From a virus, in the IMG/VR virus record IMGVR_UViG_3300025853_000356, positions 1 through 32,604 of that record: a stretch of 32,604 bases of DNA. One strand, given 5' to 3'. Shown here piece by piece: positions 12,030 to 20,524 of the stretch. The notes under the pieces were generated by a model. It saw only the letters and a list, made by a program, of their open reading frames with translations, ran no database searches and was not told the origin of the DNA. Both the position numbers and the translations under genes were made by a program. How positions within the stretch are numbered: the stretch's first letter is position 1; each line of letters opens with the position of its first letter.

Positions 12030-14498
12030 TTATCCGCCCAAGCCCATCCTTCGGCGGATCTCGCGATCAATGTTGTAGTAGCCGGTGGCCGACTCCTGCT
12101 CTAGCGGCAGGCGGCCACGGCGCTGGCCCTTTTCAGCCTCGCCGAGCAGGTAGCGGCCAAGGAGCGCTAGCCCGAACATCGGAAGCAGGGACTGGATACC
12201 TCCGGGAGTGCTAGGCTGCCCAGTGCCGGTCCCTGTACCTGTCCCGGTGCCCGTCCCTGTACCAGTCCCGGTTCCTGTACCAGTCCCGGTGCCTGTCCCA
12301 GTGCCAGTCCCGGTTCCTGTTCCCGTACCTGTTCCCGTGCCAGCTCCGGTTCCTGCTCCAGTGCCTGCGCCGGTTCCTGTCCCGGTGCCTTCTCCGGTAT
12401 CAATTTCACTGCCAGTATCAGCGCCGGCCTCGTCATCAACGATGATGATTTCTTCGCCAGTGTCTTCTCCAGTGCCGATGTCCTCGCCAGTACCAGCATC
12501 TGTGCCGGCCCCGGTATCAGTCCCAAAATCATCAGGCGTGACGATGACCACCGCGTCCTCGGGCTCGTCTTCCGCGACATCCTCCGGCTCTTCCGCAGGC
12601 TCTTCGACGGGGACAGCGTCGTTGTTACCGCCGGCATCAAATCTATCGCCAACCTTGATCCCCTCCGGAACAGTGGGGTCGTAGACAACCGCTCCGGTAG
12701 CGACGTCCGTGAATATCCCCTCACCGTCGTAGCGCCATGGGCCATTGCGCAACCAGCCGTCTTCAATGATCCGATCATTAACGACCGAATCCGCCGTATC
12801 AGTGTCGGCGTCCTCAACCCCCGCATTAGCATCTACATACTTCTCGCCGATAATGAGGTTCGGAGACGGGTTGCGGTCTCGCATTACCTTGCCGGGATCG
12901 CCCTCGGATCTGAAAATACCTTCGCCAGTATTAGGATCGACCCCCTCATAAACCCAGCCCCGGCCTGAACCAGCGTCAGGCTGCCAGTTCCCAAGATCGC
13001 TATCGCCATAATCTTGATTGGCCCTTTCTTCAGCCGCCTTGCGCTCAGCTTCTGCTTTAGCTTCAGCGGCCTCTCGCTCAGCTTTTGCCTTAGCCTCGGC
13101 ATCTCGCTTGCGCTGAGCCTCAGCTTCAGCTTCTGCCTTAGCTTTCGCTTCAGCCTCCGCCCTGGCCTTGGCTTCGGCCGCCTCGCGCTCAGCTTTGGCC
13201 TTGGCTTCTGCGTCACGCTTTCTCTTGGCCTCGGCCTCAGCATCGGCTTTAGCTTTAGCCTCGGCTTCTGCTTTAGCCTTGGCTTCAGCTTCTTGTCTCT
13301 GACGCTCGCGCTCGGCTGCAGCCCTCTCTTGGCGCTGTCGCTCGGCTTCCTCTTCTTGCTCGATTCGGTCGATCTCGTCCTGGGAGATGACCGGGGCGCC
13401 GATATCTACGCCCGGAGCCTCCGGAGCGCGAGGCGCTTCGGTTGGGATGCTGACCACGTCGATCTGGCCAGGGAGCTGCGGGGTATAGCCTGGGCGCTCG
13501 TCTCGCGCTTCCATGTATTCACGCGCCGCGTTGACGATTGGGGACCGAGCAACATCTGCTACGGTCCCGAGGACGTCTAGGACGCCACCAGCGCGGCTTG
13601 CCGTGTCAGCCACAGACGCCCCGGTGCTAGCGGTATCCGCTAGCGAGGCAATGCCCGAGGTGGTGCCTGCTTGGCCTGCTGCCTGCAATGCGCCTTGCCC
13701 AAAGCCGCCCAGGGCGCCCGTGAGCGCGCCCTTAACCGGATCCTGGCCAGTGGCGGCCGCCAGCCCAGACCCCAGGGCAGCCCCGGTTGCCGCCGATGCA
13801 AGCGCGCCGCCACCCAGAGCGCCGGCCAAGCCCGCCGCTGCGCCAGGGACAAAGGGAGCCGCAAGCCCGGCGATAGCAGCCTTGATCTCGGGACGCACGG
13901 TGTTTCGGTAAGCGACGTTCTCCGGCAGGTTCCTGAACTCAGCCAAGTCGGCGACGCTTTGCTGATATTCAGCCATGGTCTGGCCGCCTGGGCCCACGTC
14001 CGTGCTGACGCCTTGCGCATCACGGGCCGCAAGAATCATGCGATCCATGTCCGGGTCGCCGGTGAGCTCCTGCGCTGCCAGCCCCGTTGCGCCAGAAACG
14101 CTAGGTGCGGGCCGAGAGGTAGACGCGACGGTTGGCGAAGGCGCAGGGGCGGAGGAACGAGCAGAAGGGCTCTGATTAACGGCTGCTGCAATGCGAGCAG
14201 CGGTTGCAAGCTGATCCTCTATGGAATTGATAGCAGGCGCTGGGGCTTGGTTCTCGGCTGCCCTTCTTGCGGCAGCGATAGCCTCCGGTGTGAGCCTATT
14301 CACAGCGGAAGCCACCTGATTCACTAACCCTAGATTTGAAGCGCCGCCGAGGTTGATGGGAGCAAATGGTAGTCCGCCAATACCGGCAGAGCCAAGATTG
14401 ATATTAAAATTAGAAGCTCTTTGGCCAACTCCAAAAGCTGAGCTAGGACCATAGCCAAAAGATCCGCCCAGGTTGCCAATGCCGCTACCGGAAAGCAT
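12030..14498 (-). CDS. modular low-complexity virion protein with coiled coil and Gly-Thr tract, 822 aa
   Basis: Several parts are visible. Residues 1-60 are Gly- and Asn-rich. Residues 205-310 are hydrophobic and Ala/Gly-rich. Residues 373-492 form a long charged A/E/K/R helix with an internal duplication around [20 protein letters not shown] (TolA-like composition). Residues 510-625 contain two related blocks (GEGIFRSEG with [10 protein letters not shown], and [11 protein letters not shown] with GDRFDAGGN). Residues 630-700 are acidic, residues 703-760 are almost pure Gly-Thr dipeptides, and residues 770-820 end [26 protein letters not shown] lies before the ATG at 14498. The position among tail and ejection genes suggests a virion protein that spans a distance, such as a periplasm-crossing ejection protein. 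That is inference. Confidence 0.6.
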   Translation of the reverse strand: MLSGSGIGNLGGSFGYGPSSAFGVGQRASNFNINLGSAGIGGLPFAPINLGGASNLGLVNQVASAVNRLTPEAIAAARRAAENQAPAPAINSIEDQLATAARIAAAVNQSPSARSSAPAPSPTVASTSRPAPSVSGATGLAAQELTGDPDMDRMILAARDAQGVSTDVGPGGQTMAEYQQSVADLAEFRNLPENVAYRNTVRPEIKAAIAGLAAPFVPGAAAGLAGALGGGALASAATGAALGSGLAAATGQDPVKGALTGALGGFGQGALQAAGQAGTTSGIASLADTASTGASVADTASRAGGVLDVLGTVADVARSPIVNAAREYMEARDERPGYTPQLPGQIDVVSIPTEAPRAPEAPGVDIGAPVISQDEIDRIEQEEEAERQRQERAAAERERQRQEAEAKAKAEAEAKAKADAEAEAKRKRDAEAKAKAEREAAEAKARAEAEAKAKAEAEAEAQRKRDAEAKAKAEREAAEAKAEAERKAAEERANQDYGDSDLGNWQPDAGSGRGWVYEGVDPNTGEGIFRSEGDPGKVMRDRNPSPNLIIGEKYVDANAGVEDADTDTADSVVNDRIIEDGWLRNGPWRYDGEGIFTDVATGAVVYDPTVPEGIKVGDRFDAGGNNDAVPVEEPAEEPEDVAEDEPEDAVVIVTPDDFGTDTGAGTDAGTGEDIGTGEDTGEEIIIVDDEAGADTGSEIDTGEGTGTGTGAGTGAGTGAGTGTGTGTGTGTGTGTGTGTGTGTGTGTGTGTGTGTGTGTGQPSTPGGIQSLLPMFGLALLGRYLLGEAEKGQRRGRLPLEQESATGYYNIDREIRRRMGLGG

Positions 14499-14525
14499 GT
14501 CTGTTCTCCTTTCTGGCGGCGTTCA

Positions 14526-14837
14526 TCATGGCGTCGTCACCGTCACTGAGCCGAGGCTGCTCACAATCGACACCCCGGTTGGGTAAGTTTGATGCTCGTA
14601 CAGGTTCCGCCACTGGGTGCCATCGAAAGCCTGGTGAATCATGTTCGTGGTGTTGAAGATGATCGACCCAGTCGAAAACTGTAGCGAGTCCCTCTCGTCC
14701 AGATTGTAGTGCGCCGAGAACGAAGGGTCGAATGCCCCCAGGTTGATCTCAAGCACCCGCACCAGGCGGTTAAAGGTGTCCCCTGACACGGTCTGCCCCT
14801 GTGCCAGCGGGAGCCGTGTCGGCAGCAGCTTGCTCAT
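14526..14837 (-). CDS. small conserved virion-associated protein, 103 aa
   Basis: The protein begins MSKLLPTRLPLAQGQTVSGD and continues with NRLVRVLEINLGAFDPS and a beta-rich C-terminus (SIIFNTTNMIHQAFDGTQW). I associate similar small proteins with the gp10-like tail gene in marine phages, but I cannot name a function. The ATG overlaps the stop of the gp10-like gene (ATGA), so the two are coupled and their products may be needed in matched amounts. It could be a small tail or tail-needle-associated component. Confidence 0.7.
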   Translation of the reverse strand: MSKLLPTRLPLAQGQTVSGDTFNRLVRVLEINLGAFDPSFSAHYNLDERDSLQFSTGSIIFNTTNMIHQAFDGTQWRNLYEHQTYPTGVSIVSSLGSVTVTTP

Positions 14838-16729
14838 CGGCGGCCGCTCGCCTGTATGTCGACCCTAGTCGCGCCCAGGCGCCACTTATACCCTTTCTGG
14901 TCTAGCGACGAGGCGTCGTCATCGGACTCAAAGCGCAGGGCCATCTGCCGCGCGCGCGTGCGCACGTTCTTGAATGCTGTGCTCTGCGTGATCTGGGACG
15001 TCGAGTCCGTGACCAAGGCTTCGCCCGGGTAGTTACGACGCTTCAGGACGATGTTCATGGCCGGGGTGTTCGATATCGCCGGATCCACCGTGAAGGCCAT
15101 GTCCGGGATGATCTTCCGCACGAAGGCGAACTGCTCGCCGTCGGCGATGTCGATATCGGCAGACTCGATGAAGACCCCTGTCATGGGATCGCCATCGGCG
15201 TCGAAGCCGTTCTCGTGCTCGACCAAGCAATAGTCGCCATCCATGGTCAGCGCGGCCAGGGGCAGGTCATTGATTCCGGCGTCGACCCAGGCGTAGCGGG
15301 TCAGCTTGCCGATGCTCCAGGCTTGGTCGAGGTAGTTGTAGGTGACGTAGCGGCTGATCTCGCCCGTGTCGTCCTCGATCGACGGGTAGAAGAACCAGAT
15401 CTCGTTATAGGCGCTGTTCACGCCCATAACGCACTTGAAGGCCTGGCTCAGGTCGAGGTCATTGAAGACGTACTCTTGAACCGTGCAGCGCAGGCGCTGG
15501 ACGGCGCCGTTGTAAAAAAAGAAGCCGTTCTTGGATGCAAAGAAGACCCCAGTCGGGGCATTGGCCATGGCCTTGGGGCCAATCAGGCCCGCGCCTTCGT
15601 TCACCAGGTTCACGGCGAAGGTCAGCGGGGGGCCGATGAACTGCATCGAGTAAAGGCTGGTGTCGGTCCAGATCAGGACCTCCTGCCGGCTCTTCAGGCC
15701 ACCGACGATGAAGGACCCGCTCGATAGACGCACAGAGCCCGCGCTGTTGGTCGCCGTGGGCTCAAACTGGAGCTCGTCCTCCTGGTCGGAGAAGGCCACC
15801 AGCATGGGGTCCAGGGTGCCCGTGCGGGCGCCGCCAGAGATCGGATCCGCGCCCAGCACGATGAGGTGCCGGTCGGTCTCGGAGGTGATCACCTGCAGGC
15901 CCACCGTGGGCACCAGGTTGGCGCCGGATATCTGCGAGAGCTCTTCGGCACGCACCGTCACGCCGCTGTTCTCGACCCAGCGATAAATCCCCGCTCCGCG
16001 CGGGTTCATGATCAGGTTCTCGCCGTAATTGTCATGGGTCCAGAGCCGCAGCTGGTTCACCGCGGAGATGGCCGAGGCAGAGCCAAAACCACCAGCGCCC
16101 CAAACCCCTACGCCCCAGCCAGAGCTCGACACATAGGTGTCCAGGCCCACATTGATCTGGTACTCGCCCACGACGCTCGCACCGCCGTTGCCGGTATCGG
16201 ACCCGTCTGCCGTGACCGTGGCGCCCGAGGTGTCCTTGGCGATGATCTCGTAGCTGTCGACGTCGATGATCGCCGAGATCTGATATTCCTGATTCAGGAC
16301 CGTGTCGGTAATGTTCCCGCCCAGGGTCACCGCGCCGGAGAAGGTCACGAAATCATTGACCACCGCGCCGTGGGCCGTGTCGCTCACGGTGATGGTCGAG
16401 GATCCGTTGGTGGCGGCGAAGGTCACATCGCCCGCGGCGGTGGTGCTGCGGATGGGGGTGACGTCGTAATAGGTCTGGCCCTGCTCGACGTAGTATTTCC
16501 ACGTCGTGCCGACGCCGTTGTAGCGCGTTCCGCCCAGGGAGAGCCAGGGGTGGATTGCCCTGGGGGTGCCTTCGACGCTGTCGGTGCCGAATTTTTGCCA
16601 GCCGCCGATCTTCTCCACGCGACCCTTGCGGAAGCGGACTAGGTTTCCGTCAACCCAGCCCCCTTCTGCAGCGTAGTCCGTGGACTCTTTAACGATCCCC
16701 GGTTGGAACTCCAGCTTTGACAGCGGCAT
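14834..16729 (-). CDS. P22 gp10-like tail hub / DNA stabilisation protein, 631 aa
   Basis: The N-terminus (FQPGIVKESTDYAAEGGWVDG, VRFRKGRVEKIGGW) is typical of the P22 gp10 family, which closes the tail channel and keeps packaged DNA inside the capsid. The body is beta-rich, with repeated Trp- and Gly-containing strands (LRLWTHDNYGENLIMNPRG, NEIWFFYPSIEDDTGEISRY, RYAWVDAGIND) suggesting a propeller-like fold. Residues 110-170 look like an inserted beta module (STITVSDTAHGAVVNDFV), also found in the 179-aa virion protein. Length is somewhat above P22 gp10 (about 470 residues), consistent with the insertion. The start at 16729 has no strong ribosome binding site, so translation is probably coupled to the preceding gene. 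Confidence 0.75.
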   Translation of the reverse strand: MPLSKLEFQPGIVKESTDYAAEGGWVDGNLVRFRKGRVEKIGGWQKFGTDSVEGTPRAIHPWLSLGGTRYNGVGTTWKYYVEQGQTYYDVTPIRSTTAAGDVTFAATNGSSTITVSDTAHGAVVNDFVTFSGAVTLGGNITDTVLNQEYQISAIIDVDSYEIIAKDTSGATVTADGSDTGNGGASVVGEYQINVGLDTYVSSSGWGVGVWGAGGFGSASAISAVNQLRLWTHDNYGENLIMNPRGAGIYRWVENSGVTVRAEELSQISGANLVPTVGLQVITSETDRHLIVLGADPISGGARTGTLDPMLVAFSDQEDELQFEPTATNSAGSVRLSSGSFIVGGLKSRQEVLIWTDTSLYSMQFIGPPLTFAVNLVNEGAGLIGPKAMANAPTGVFFASKNGFFFYNGAVQRLRCTVQEYVFNDLDLSQAFKCVMGVNSAYNEIWFFYPSIEDDTGEISRYVTYNYLDQAWSIGKLTRYAWVDAGINDLPLAALTMDGDYCLVEHENGFDADGDPMTGVFIESADIDIADGEQFAFVRKIIPDMAFTVDPAISNTPAMNIVLKRRNYPGEALVTDSTSQITQSTAFKNVRTRARQMALRFESDDDASSLDQKGYKWRLGATRVDIQASGRR

Positions 16730-16735
16730 GGGGCA

Positions 16736-17161
16736 TTATGCCAGCCGGATGATCGCGCCCGTCGCGGTCGGCGTCGGGAACACAATCGTGAAGTCACCCG
16801 CCGTGCTGGTCTTGTCCCCGCCAAAGTCGATCGCGGCCACCGCCTTGTCTGCAACGGTGCTGTTGTAGATCAGGCAGCCCCGGGCGGTGATCGTCGCCGT
16901 GGAGAAGGTTAGGTCTGCAAAGTCGACGACCGCCGTCGTGCCCGTTGCGAAGGGCGTGATGTTGGTCAGGTTGCCGCCGCCGGCGCTGTAATTCGTGCCC
17001 GTGGCTTCACCGGCCGTGGTGTAGGCAGTGGTCGAGGCCCCGAGCGTCGCAGAGCTCGTGTAGAGCGCCAGCTTAAACAGGTCCCCGCCGGTGGCGAAGT
17101 TGTGCGTGCCGACGAGCAGCTCTTGCTTGAAGGACGTGCAAATTGCGGAGGTGATGGCCAT
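16736..17161 (-). CDS. beta-rich virion structural protein, 141 aa
   Basis: The protein begins MAITSAICTSFKQELLVGTH and is rich in Thr, Ala and Gly with alternating strands (GDLFKLALYTSSATLGAST, VVDFADLTFSTATITARGC). Proteins with this MAIT..CTSFKQELL start are frequent in environmental phage structural operons, and I expect it to be in the virion, perhaps as a decoration or tail protein. No catalytic motif is present. A GGGAG ribosome binding site precedes the ATG, one base after the previous stop. The exact role is not known to me. Confidence 0.72.
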   Translation of the reverse strand: MAITSAICTSFKQELLVGTHNFATGGDLFKLALYTSSATLGASTTAYTTAGEATGTNYSAGGGNLTNITPFATGTTAVVDFADLTFSTATITARGCLIYNSTVADKAVAAIDFGGDKTSTAGDFTIVFPTPTATGAIIRLA

Positions 17162-17162
17162 T

Positions 17163-17453
17163 TCAAAGCTCCCGAATGATCTGCGCCAAATCGTTTATCC
17201 CGCGCGCCCTCATCTGATTGCTCAGGGTAACACGGTCTGAGCGGATGGCGCTCCGCATCTCGGCCAATATTACCGCGTAGATCCTGTCCCGGAAAGCCAA
17301 CGCCTGCTTGCGAATGTGCGGGTCCGCATTGGCAGAGATCCCGCAGATCTTCTTCGTGGCCTGCTCCGCCCAGAACTCGGGGTCGTGCCCCTTGTTCTGG
17401 GTCGTGGAGACCATGACGTTGCCCAGCTTCGGGCCTGATTGCCCCGGGATCAT
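17163..17453 (-). CDS. small helical phage protein, 96 aa
   Basis: The protein carries GPKLGNVMVSTTQNKGHDPE and EFWAEQATKKICGISANADP, then long helices (HIRKQALAFRDRIYAVILAE). The KGH-PEFWAE motif recurs in small proteins of connector regions in other marine phages. The start at 17453 overlaps the preceding stop (ATGA). A longer in-frame extension to 17549 lies wholly within the neighbouring gene and is rejected. It may assist assembly of the head-tail connector. No enzyme motif is seen. Confidence 0.68.
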   Translation of the reverse strand: MIPGQSGPKLGNVMVSTTQNKGHDPEFWAEQATKKICGISANADPHIRKQALAFRDRIYAVILAEMRSAIRSDRVTLSNQMRARGINDLAQIIREL

Positions 17454-18175
17454 CCTCGGTAGGGCTCCGGGGCCTTGGCCACCTTCACGAGCTCGATCTC
17501 GCGCTCCTGGATGACCTTGCTCAGCTGGGACCGGGGGCAGAGCACCCACTCGTCCTGGTGCGGCATGGCCACGATAGGATCTTCCAACCTATGGTAGCCA
17601 TAGAGACGCTCGGTCACGCCCACGTTGCTGTCGAGCAGGCTCGACCGCGGCGAGGCACCGATGCCGATCTTGTTCTCCAGGCACTTGGAGATCCAGAACT
17701 CGACGCAGGCCCGGCCGGCCTCGGCGAAGTGGAGGTTGTGGCTGTAGCTGAAGTCGACCCCGAACAGGTCGATGTGCGCGACCTCCTGCCAGTAGGCATA
17801 GGCCACCGCATAGGCCACGGTGTTATTTAGATATGCGCATTTGGCATAAGTGACCACCTCAGCCAGCGGATACTCCACGGCCCCTGGCACCCGCTCGTCG
17901 AGCTCGCAGGTGTAGATGGGCCCCGGATGCACCGGGAGCAGCTTGCGCATGATCTCCGTCTGGTTGCCCGCGTCCTCGGTGTCGAGATAGCGGGAGGGCG
18001 GGTCGAGCATGAAGACCCGGTCACACTGACGGTAGACCGCCAGCGCCGAGTTGATGCACCACACCTCGTCCCACTGCTTGCTGTTTTCTAGCCCGATCAC
18101 GAAGTCAATCTGGGAGGATCCCAGGGCAACGATCGCGACCTTCTTCCCCTTTAGGCCCGGATCTTTCTCCTGCAT
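17450..18175 (-). CDS. Rossmann-like protein of unknown activity in the connector operon, 241 aa
   Basis: The N-terminus KKVAIVALGSSQIDF (11-25) is a beta-strand followed by a small-residue turn, as in nucleotide-binding Rossmann folds. Later landmarks are VFMLDPPSRYLD (54-65), YLNNTVAYAVAYA (115-127), IDLFGVDFSY (135-144), an Asn-His pair and FAEAGRACVEFW (150-161), and ASPRSSLLD (174-182). The pattern recalls the MptE-like/DUF115 and sialyltransferase-like folds, where a sugar or pterin nucleotide is bound, but I cannot assign a substrate. It is translated from an ATG that overlaps the preceding stop (TGATG); a TTG one codon upstream is less likely. An enzyme placed among head-tail connector genes is unusual. 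Confidence 0.62.
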   Translation of the reverse strand: MQEKDPGLKGKKVAIVALGSSQIDFVIGLENSKQWDEVWCINSALAVYRQCDRVFMLDPPSRYLDTEDAGNQTEIMRKLLPVHPGPIYTCELDERVPGAVEYPLAEVVTYAKCAYLNNTVAYAVAYAYWQEVAHIDLFGVDFSYSHNLHFAEAGRACVEFWISKCLENKIGIGASPRSSLLDSNVGVTERLYGYHRLEDPIVAMPHQDEWVLCPRSQLSKVIQEREIELVKVAKAPEPYRG

Positions 18176-18822
18176 CAAGACACTCCAATTCTCAGCATAT
18201 CGTAGCGGTACTCGTCTCTCGTGCCGCGGCCCTCGCTGAGGTTCTTCATACGGCCGACGGCTTCCTTGAAGCGAGTCTCCATGGTTCCCACCACATCGGG
18301 CGGCTCCTTGAGGAAGATTGCAGCTTCCACCAGGGTGCCGTAGAGCAGGGCCTCCGGGTACTCGGTCGAGAGCAGGGTCGTCCCAGCATCGCCACCAGAG
18401 GTGAGCGAGGCCGGCTTGTAGAGGTAGTGCAGCTCGATCGAATAGTCAGCGTCCGGGACCGGAGCCAGCTCAAAGGCCGTGTCATCAAACTGCGAGTAAT
18501 ACTTCGGGCGCCCACGGGTAGCGGTGCCCGGCGCATACTGCTTGATGAAGCTGGGGTGCTTAAACAGCAGGTAGTGGTACTTGCTGTCGTCGATCACCGC
18601 CAGGCTAAACGGTGCAAAGAAATCCGTCGGCGTGGCCAGGAAACGATTGTTCGTCGACACGTTGGCGGTCACATTCTTGCGCTGCTCGGGGAGCTGCACA
18701 AGCTTGAAGATCCGCGCCTCCGCGTTCTGGATCATCTCATCCAGGTTGTCGTTGAACGTCGTCTCGTCGACCTGCATCCATTCCTGCACTGCGGCCTTAA
18801 GCGAGGCTAGGGTATAGCTCAT
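18175..18822 (-). CDS. phage adaptor protein (head-tail connector), 215 aa
   Basis: The protein begins MSYTLASLKAAVQEWMQVDE and has DNLDEMIQNAEARIFKLVQL, then beta segments and a C-terminal helical region (ALLYGTLVEAAIFLKEPPDV, RFKEAVGRMKNLSEGRGTRD). This matches small adaptor proteins that I know from marine phage connector operons, which join the portal to the tail. A strong GGAGGTGA ribosome binding site precedes the ATG, and the start overlaps the previous stop (ATGA). The neighbouring gp4-like and gp10-like genes support the role. Confidence 0.7.
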   Translation of the reverse strand: MSYTLASLKAAVQEWMQVDETTFNDNLDEMIQNAEARIFKLVQLPEQRKNVTANVSTNNRFLATPTDFFAPFSLAVIDDSKYHYLLFKHPSFIKQYAPGTATRGRPKYYSQFDDTAFELAPVPDADYSIELHYLYKPASLTSGGDAGTTLLSTEYPEALLYGTLVEAAIFLKEPPDVVGTMETRFKEAVGRMKNLSEGRGTRDEYRYDMLRIGVS

Positions 18823-19145
18823 GATGTGGTCACCTCCACCGCGCCGACAGTACAGGTAATTGCAAAGGTTTGCAAAATTGTGCCCAGCTTCCCATCCCCG
18901 ACGTTCGTATAGACCAGCGGGAAGGCCGTCAGGTCATTCCCGTCCGCGTTAGGATCCGGGCGCGCGTTCTTGAGCGCCTGGGGATCCGCCGGCGTAGGCT
19001 TGCGCTCCAGCTGGGGGTGCTTAGGCGACCACTGGTCGGGTCCCACGAGGAGCCCGTCCCAGGTCTTCTTCATGTCCTTCAGCCGGTAGCGGAATCCGGT
19101 GATGTCGCAGATCCCGTAGGCGTGCTTGTTGGACGCGAAGGCCAT
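18819..19145 (-). CDS. small conserved phage protein (YGICDITGFRY type), 108 aa
   Basis: The N-terminal half reads YGICDITGFRYRLKDMKKTW and LLVGPDQWSPKHPQLERKP. This is a compact, highly patterned motif that recurs in small phage proteins next to adaptor genes. The C-terminal 30 residues are beta-like and contain one Cys. The motif looks like a small domain with aromatic and basic residues and could bind another structural protein or DNA. It lies between the two adaptor genes with 4-base and 2-base spacings. The function is unknown. Confidence 0.7.
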   Translation of the reverse strand: MAFASNKHAYGICDITGFRYRLKDMKKTWDGLLVGPDQWSPKHPQLERKPTPADPQALKNARPDPNADGNDLTAFPLVYTNVGDGKLGTILQTFAITCTVGAVEVTTS

Positions 19146-19147
19146 GG

Positions 19148-19843
19148 CTAGGCGATGTTATAGCTGCGGAGGTTCGGGGCGATCCGGAAGGATGCCCGCT
19201 CCTCGTCCTGGGACATCGCCCGGGTGAACTCTTCCTCGTACAGCGCCTTGAGCAGCTGCACCTTCTCCGGGGCGCGCTTCAGGGCCATGTAGTAGGCCAG
19301 GCCGGCCGCCAGGCACGGGTAGAAGCGGAAGGGCACCTGCATGGTGTCGACGCCCGTATCGGCGTCGTCCATGCGCGTGAGCACGTTGACGTAGACCGTG
19401 TAGGTCGAGCTCTTGTCGGGCACCGGCCAGACCGTGATCGTGGGCGTGATTTGCTTGTCCAGGAAATACTGGTTCGGCTTCCCGGTCGTGCTCTTGGTCG
19501 CCATGTTGGCGTACTCGGCCCGGCTCATGCGGTTCAGCGGGAGATCCGTCGTCGTCCCGCTGACCGTCTCGCGCACGAAGCAATCCAGCACGTCGATGAC
19601 GGCCGTGGGATTCGTCGCGTCCAGGTTGTAGGCCGCCGTGCCCTGGACCATGGCGATGGTGTTCTGCTTCACCGTCCACTGGTTCAGACCACGGTTCGCC
19701 CACTCGGCGAGGAGCAGGTTCAGCGACCGACGGGCCGACTCAAGGTCGTAGCCGGTGCGGAGCTCTAGCCCGCACCGCTCAAACGCTTCCTCGATGTACT
19801 CGGCTACGTCGAGCTCAAAGTTCTTGCTGCTGCTCGTCGCCAT
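19148..19843 (-). CDS. P22 gp4-like tail accessory / connector protein, 231 aa
   Basis: The segment YDLESARRSLNLLLAEWANR followed by GLNQWTVKQNTIAMV is typical of P22 gp4-like tail accessory proteins, which bind beneath the portal and begin tail assembly. A central beta region (PTITVWPVPDKSSTYTVYVN) and a C-terminal helix pair (FYPCLAAGLAYYMALKRAPE) complete the fold. The ATG at 19843 is preferred to GTG at 19852 because GAGG is correctly spaced only for the ATG. It overlaps the previous gene by 29 bases. P22 gp4 also has muramidase activity; I see no evidence for that here. Confidence 0.72.
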   Translation of the reverse strand: MATSSSKNFELDVAEYIEEAFERCGLELRTGYDLESARRSLNLLLAEWANRGLNQWTVKQNTIAMVQGTAAYNLDATNPTAVIDVLDCFVRETVSGTTTDLPLNRMSRAEYANMATKSTTGKPNQYFLDKQITPTITVWPVPDKSSTYTVYVNVLTRMDDADTGVDTMQVPFRFYPCLAAGLAYYMALKRAPEKVQLLKALYEEEFTRAMSQDEERASFRIAPNLRSYNIA

Positions 19844-20522
19844 TGTCGTCACCCTCAGCGTACAGATTGTCGAAGACCTGGTTCACGTCGAGAGTATAGT
19901 CCAGATCTGACTTGCTGTAGTGGATATGCTGCGACGGGCGGAAATCGGGCGCACCCTCTCCCGTCTCAAACCAGGCCGGGTGCGTGACCCTGACCCGATT
20001 GTTCGGCAGGGCGACGATGTTCCCGGTCCACTTACCGGCGTCGAGCAGCTCCAGGACATGGCTCTGCTTATGCTGCGCCGGGTCGTCAGCGATCTCATTC
20101 TCGGCATAGTCCACAGTGAAGTAATACTTCGCCGGGTAGAACTTGCCGTCTATCTTCGCCAGCCAGGGGCATGGCGTGCATCGGTCCAGGACGTAAACCG
20201 CGTGGTGGTGGCTGCTGCAGTCCCAAGGCTGCGCAGCCCAGACCGGCATAGGCTCCGGCCAGTCCTCCAGCGGCGTGTCCCCAACCAGCGCCGTAATCGG
20301 CATCCGCGCCCACATCGCCCCACCGTGTACGTTCGGCTCGTCGGTGTCGTAGGTCTCAGCCCCGGTAAACAGCACCTGGAAGCTGAGGCACCTGGTCGGC
20401 ATCGTCGTTACCGCAATCGCCATCGCGTGCAAAAATTCGCCGTGATACTCCATGTGATTCTTGGTGTATTCACGGCGAACCCAGCACTTGAAATGGGGGA
20501 TGTTACTCTGAAGATACGGCAC
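19815..20522 (-). CDS. conserved virion-region protein with His/Cys cluster, 235 aa
   Basis: The protein begins MPYLQSNIPHFKCWVRREYT and has a His- and Cys-rich centre: CSSHHHAVYVL at 102-112, CTPCPW at 115-120, and DYAENEIADDPAQHKQSHV at 138-156. Those residues could bind a metal. I have seen MPYLQSNIP-type proteins in other marine phage structural operons but do not know the role. Translation starts at GTG 20522, the first possible codon after the previous stop; the first in-frame ATG is codon 24 and would remove the conserved N-terminus. The C-terminus is acidic and Gln-rich and overlaps the gp4-like gene. Confidence 0.65.
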   Translation of the reverse strand: MPYLQSNIPHFKCWVRREYTKNHMEYHGEFLHAMAIAVTTMPTRCLSFQVLFTGAETYDTDEPNVHGGAMWARMPITALVGDTPLEDWPEPMPVWAAQPWDCSSHHHAVYVLDRCTPCPWLAKIDGKFYPAKYYFTVDYAENEIADDPAQHKQSHVLELLDAGKWTGNIVALPNNRVRVTHPAWFETGEGAPDFRPSQHIHYSKSDLDYTLDVNQVFDNLYAEGDDNGDEQQQEL

Positions 20523-20524
20523 CC

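Noticed and set aside
12208-12684. Val-Pro repeat protein on the plus strand, and the idea of a CRISPR array
   Set aside because: The repeats are the antisense of the Gly-Thr coding tract. Units are a few bases long, with no spacers of constant length, so this is neither an elastin-like gene nor a CRISPR array.
19148-19843. Muramidase activity for the gp4-like protein
   Set aside because: P22 gp4 has reported muramidase activity, but no catalytic motif can be recognised here from sequence.
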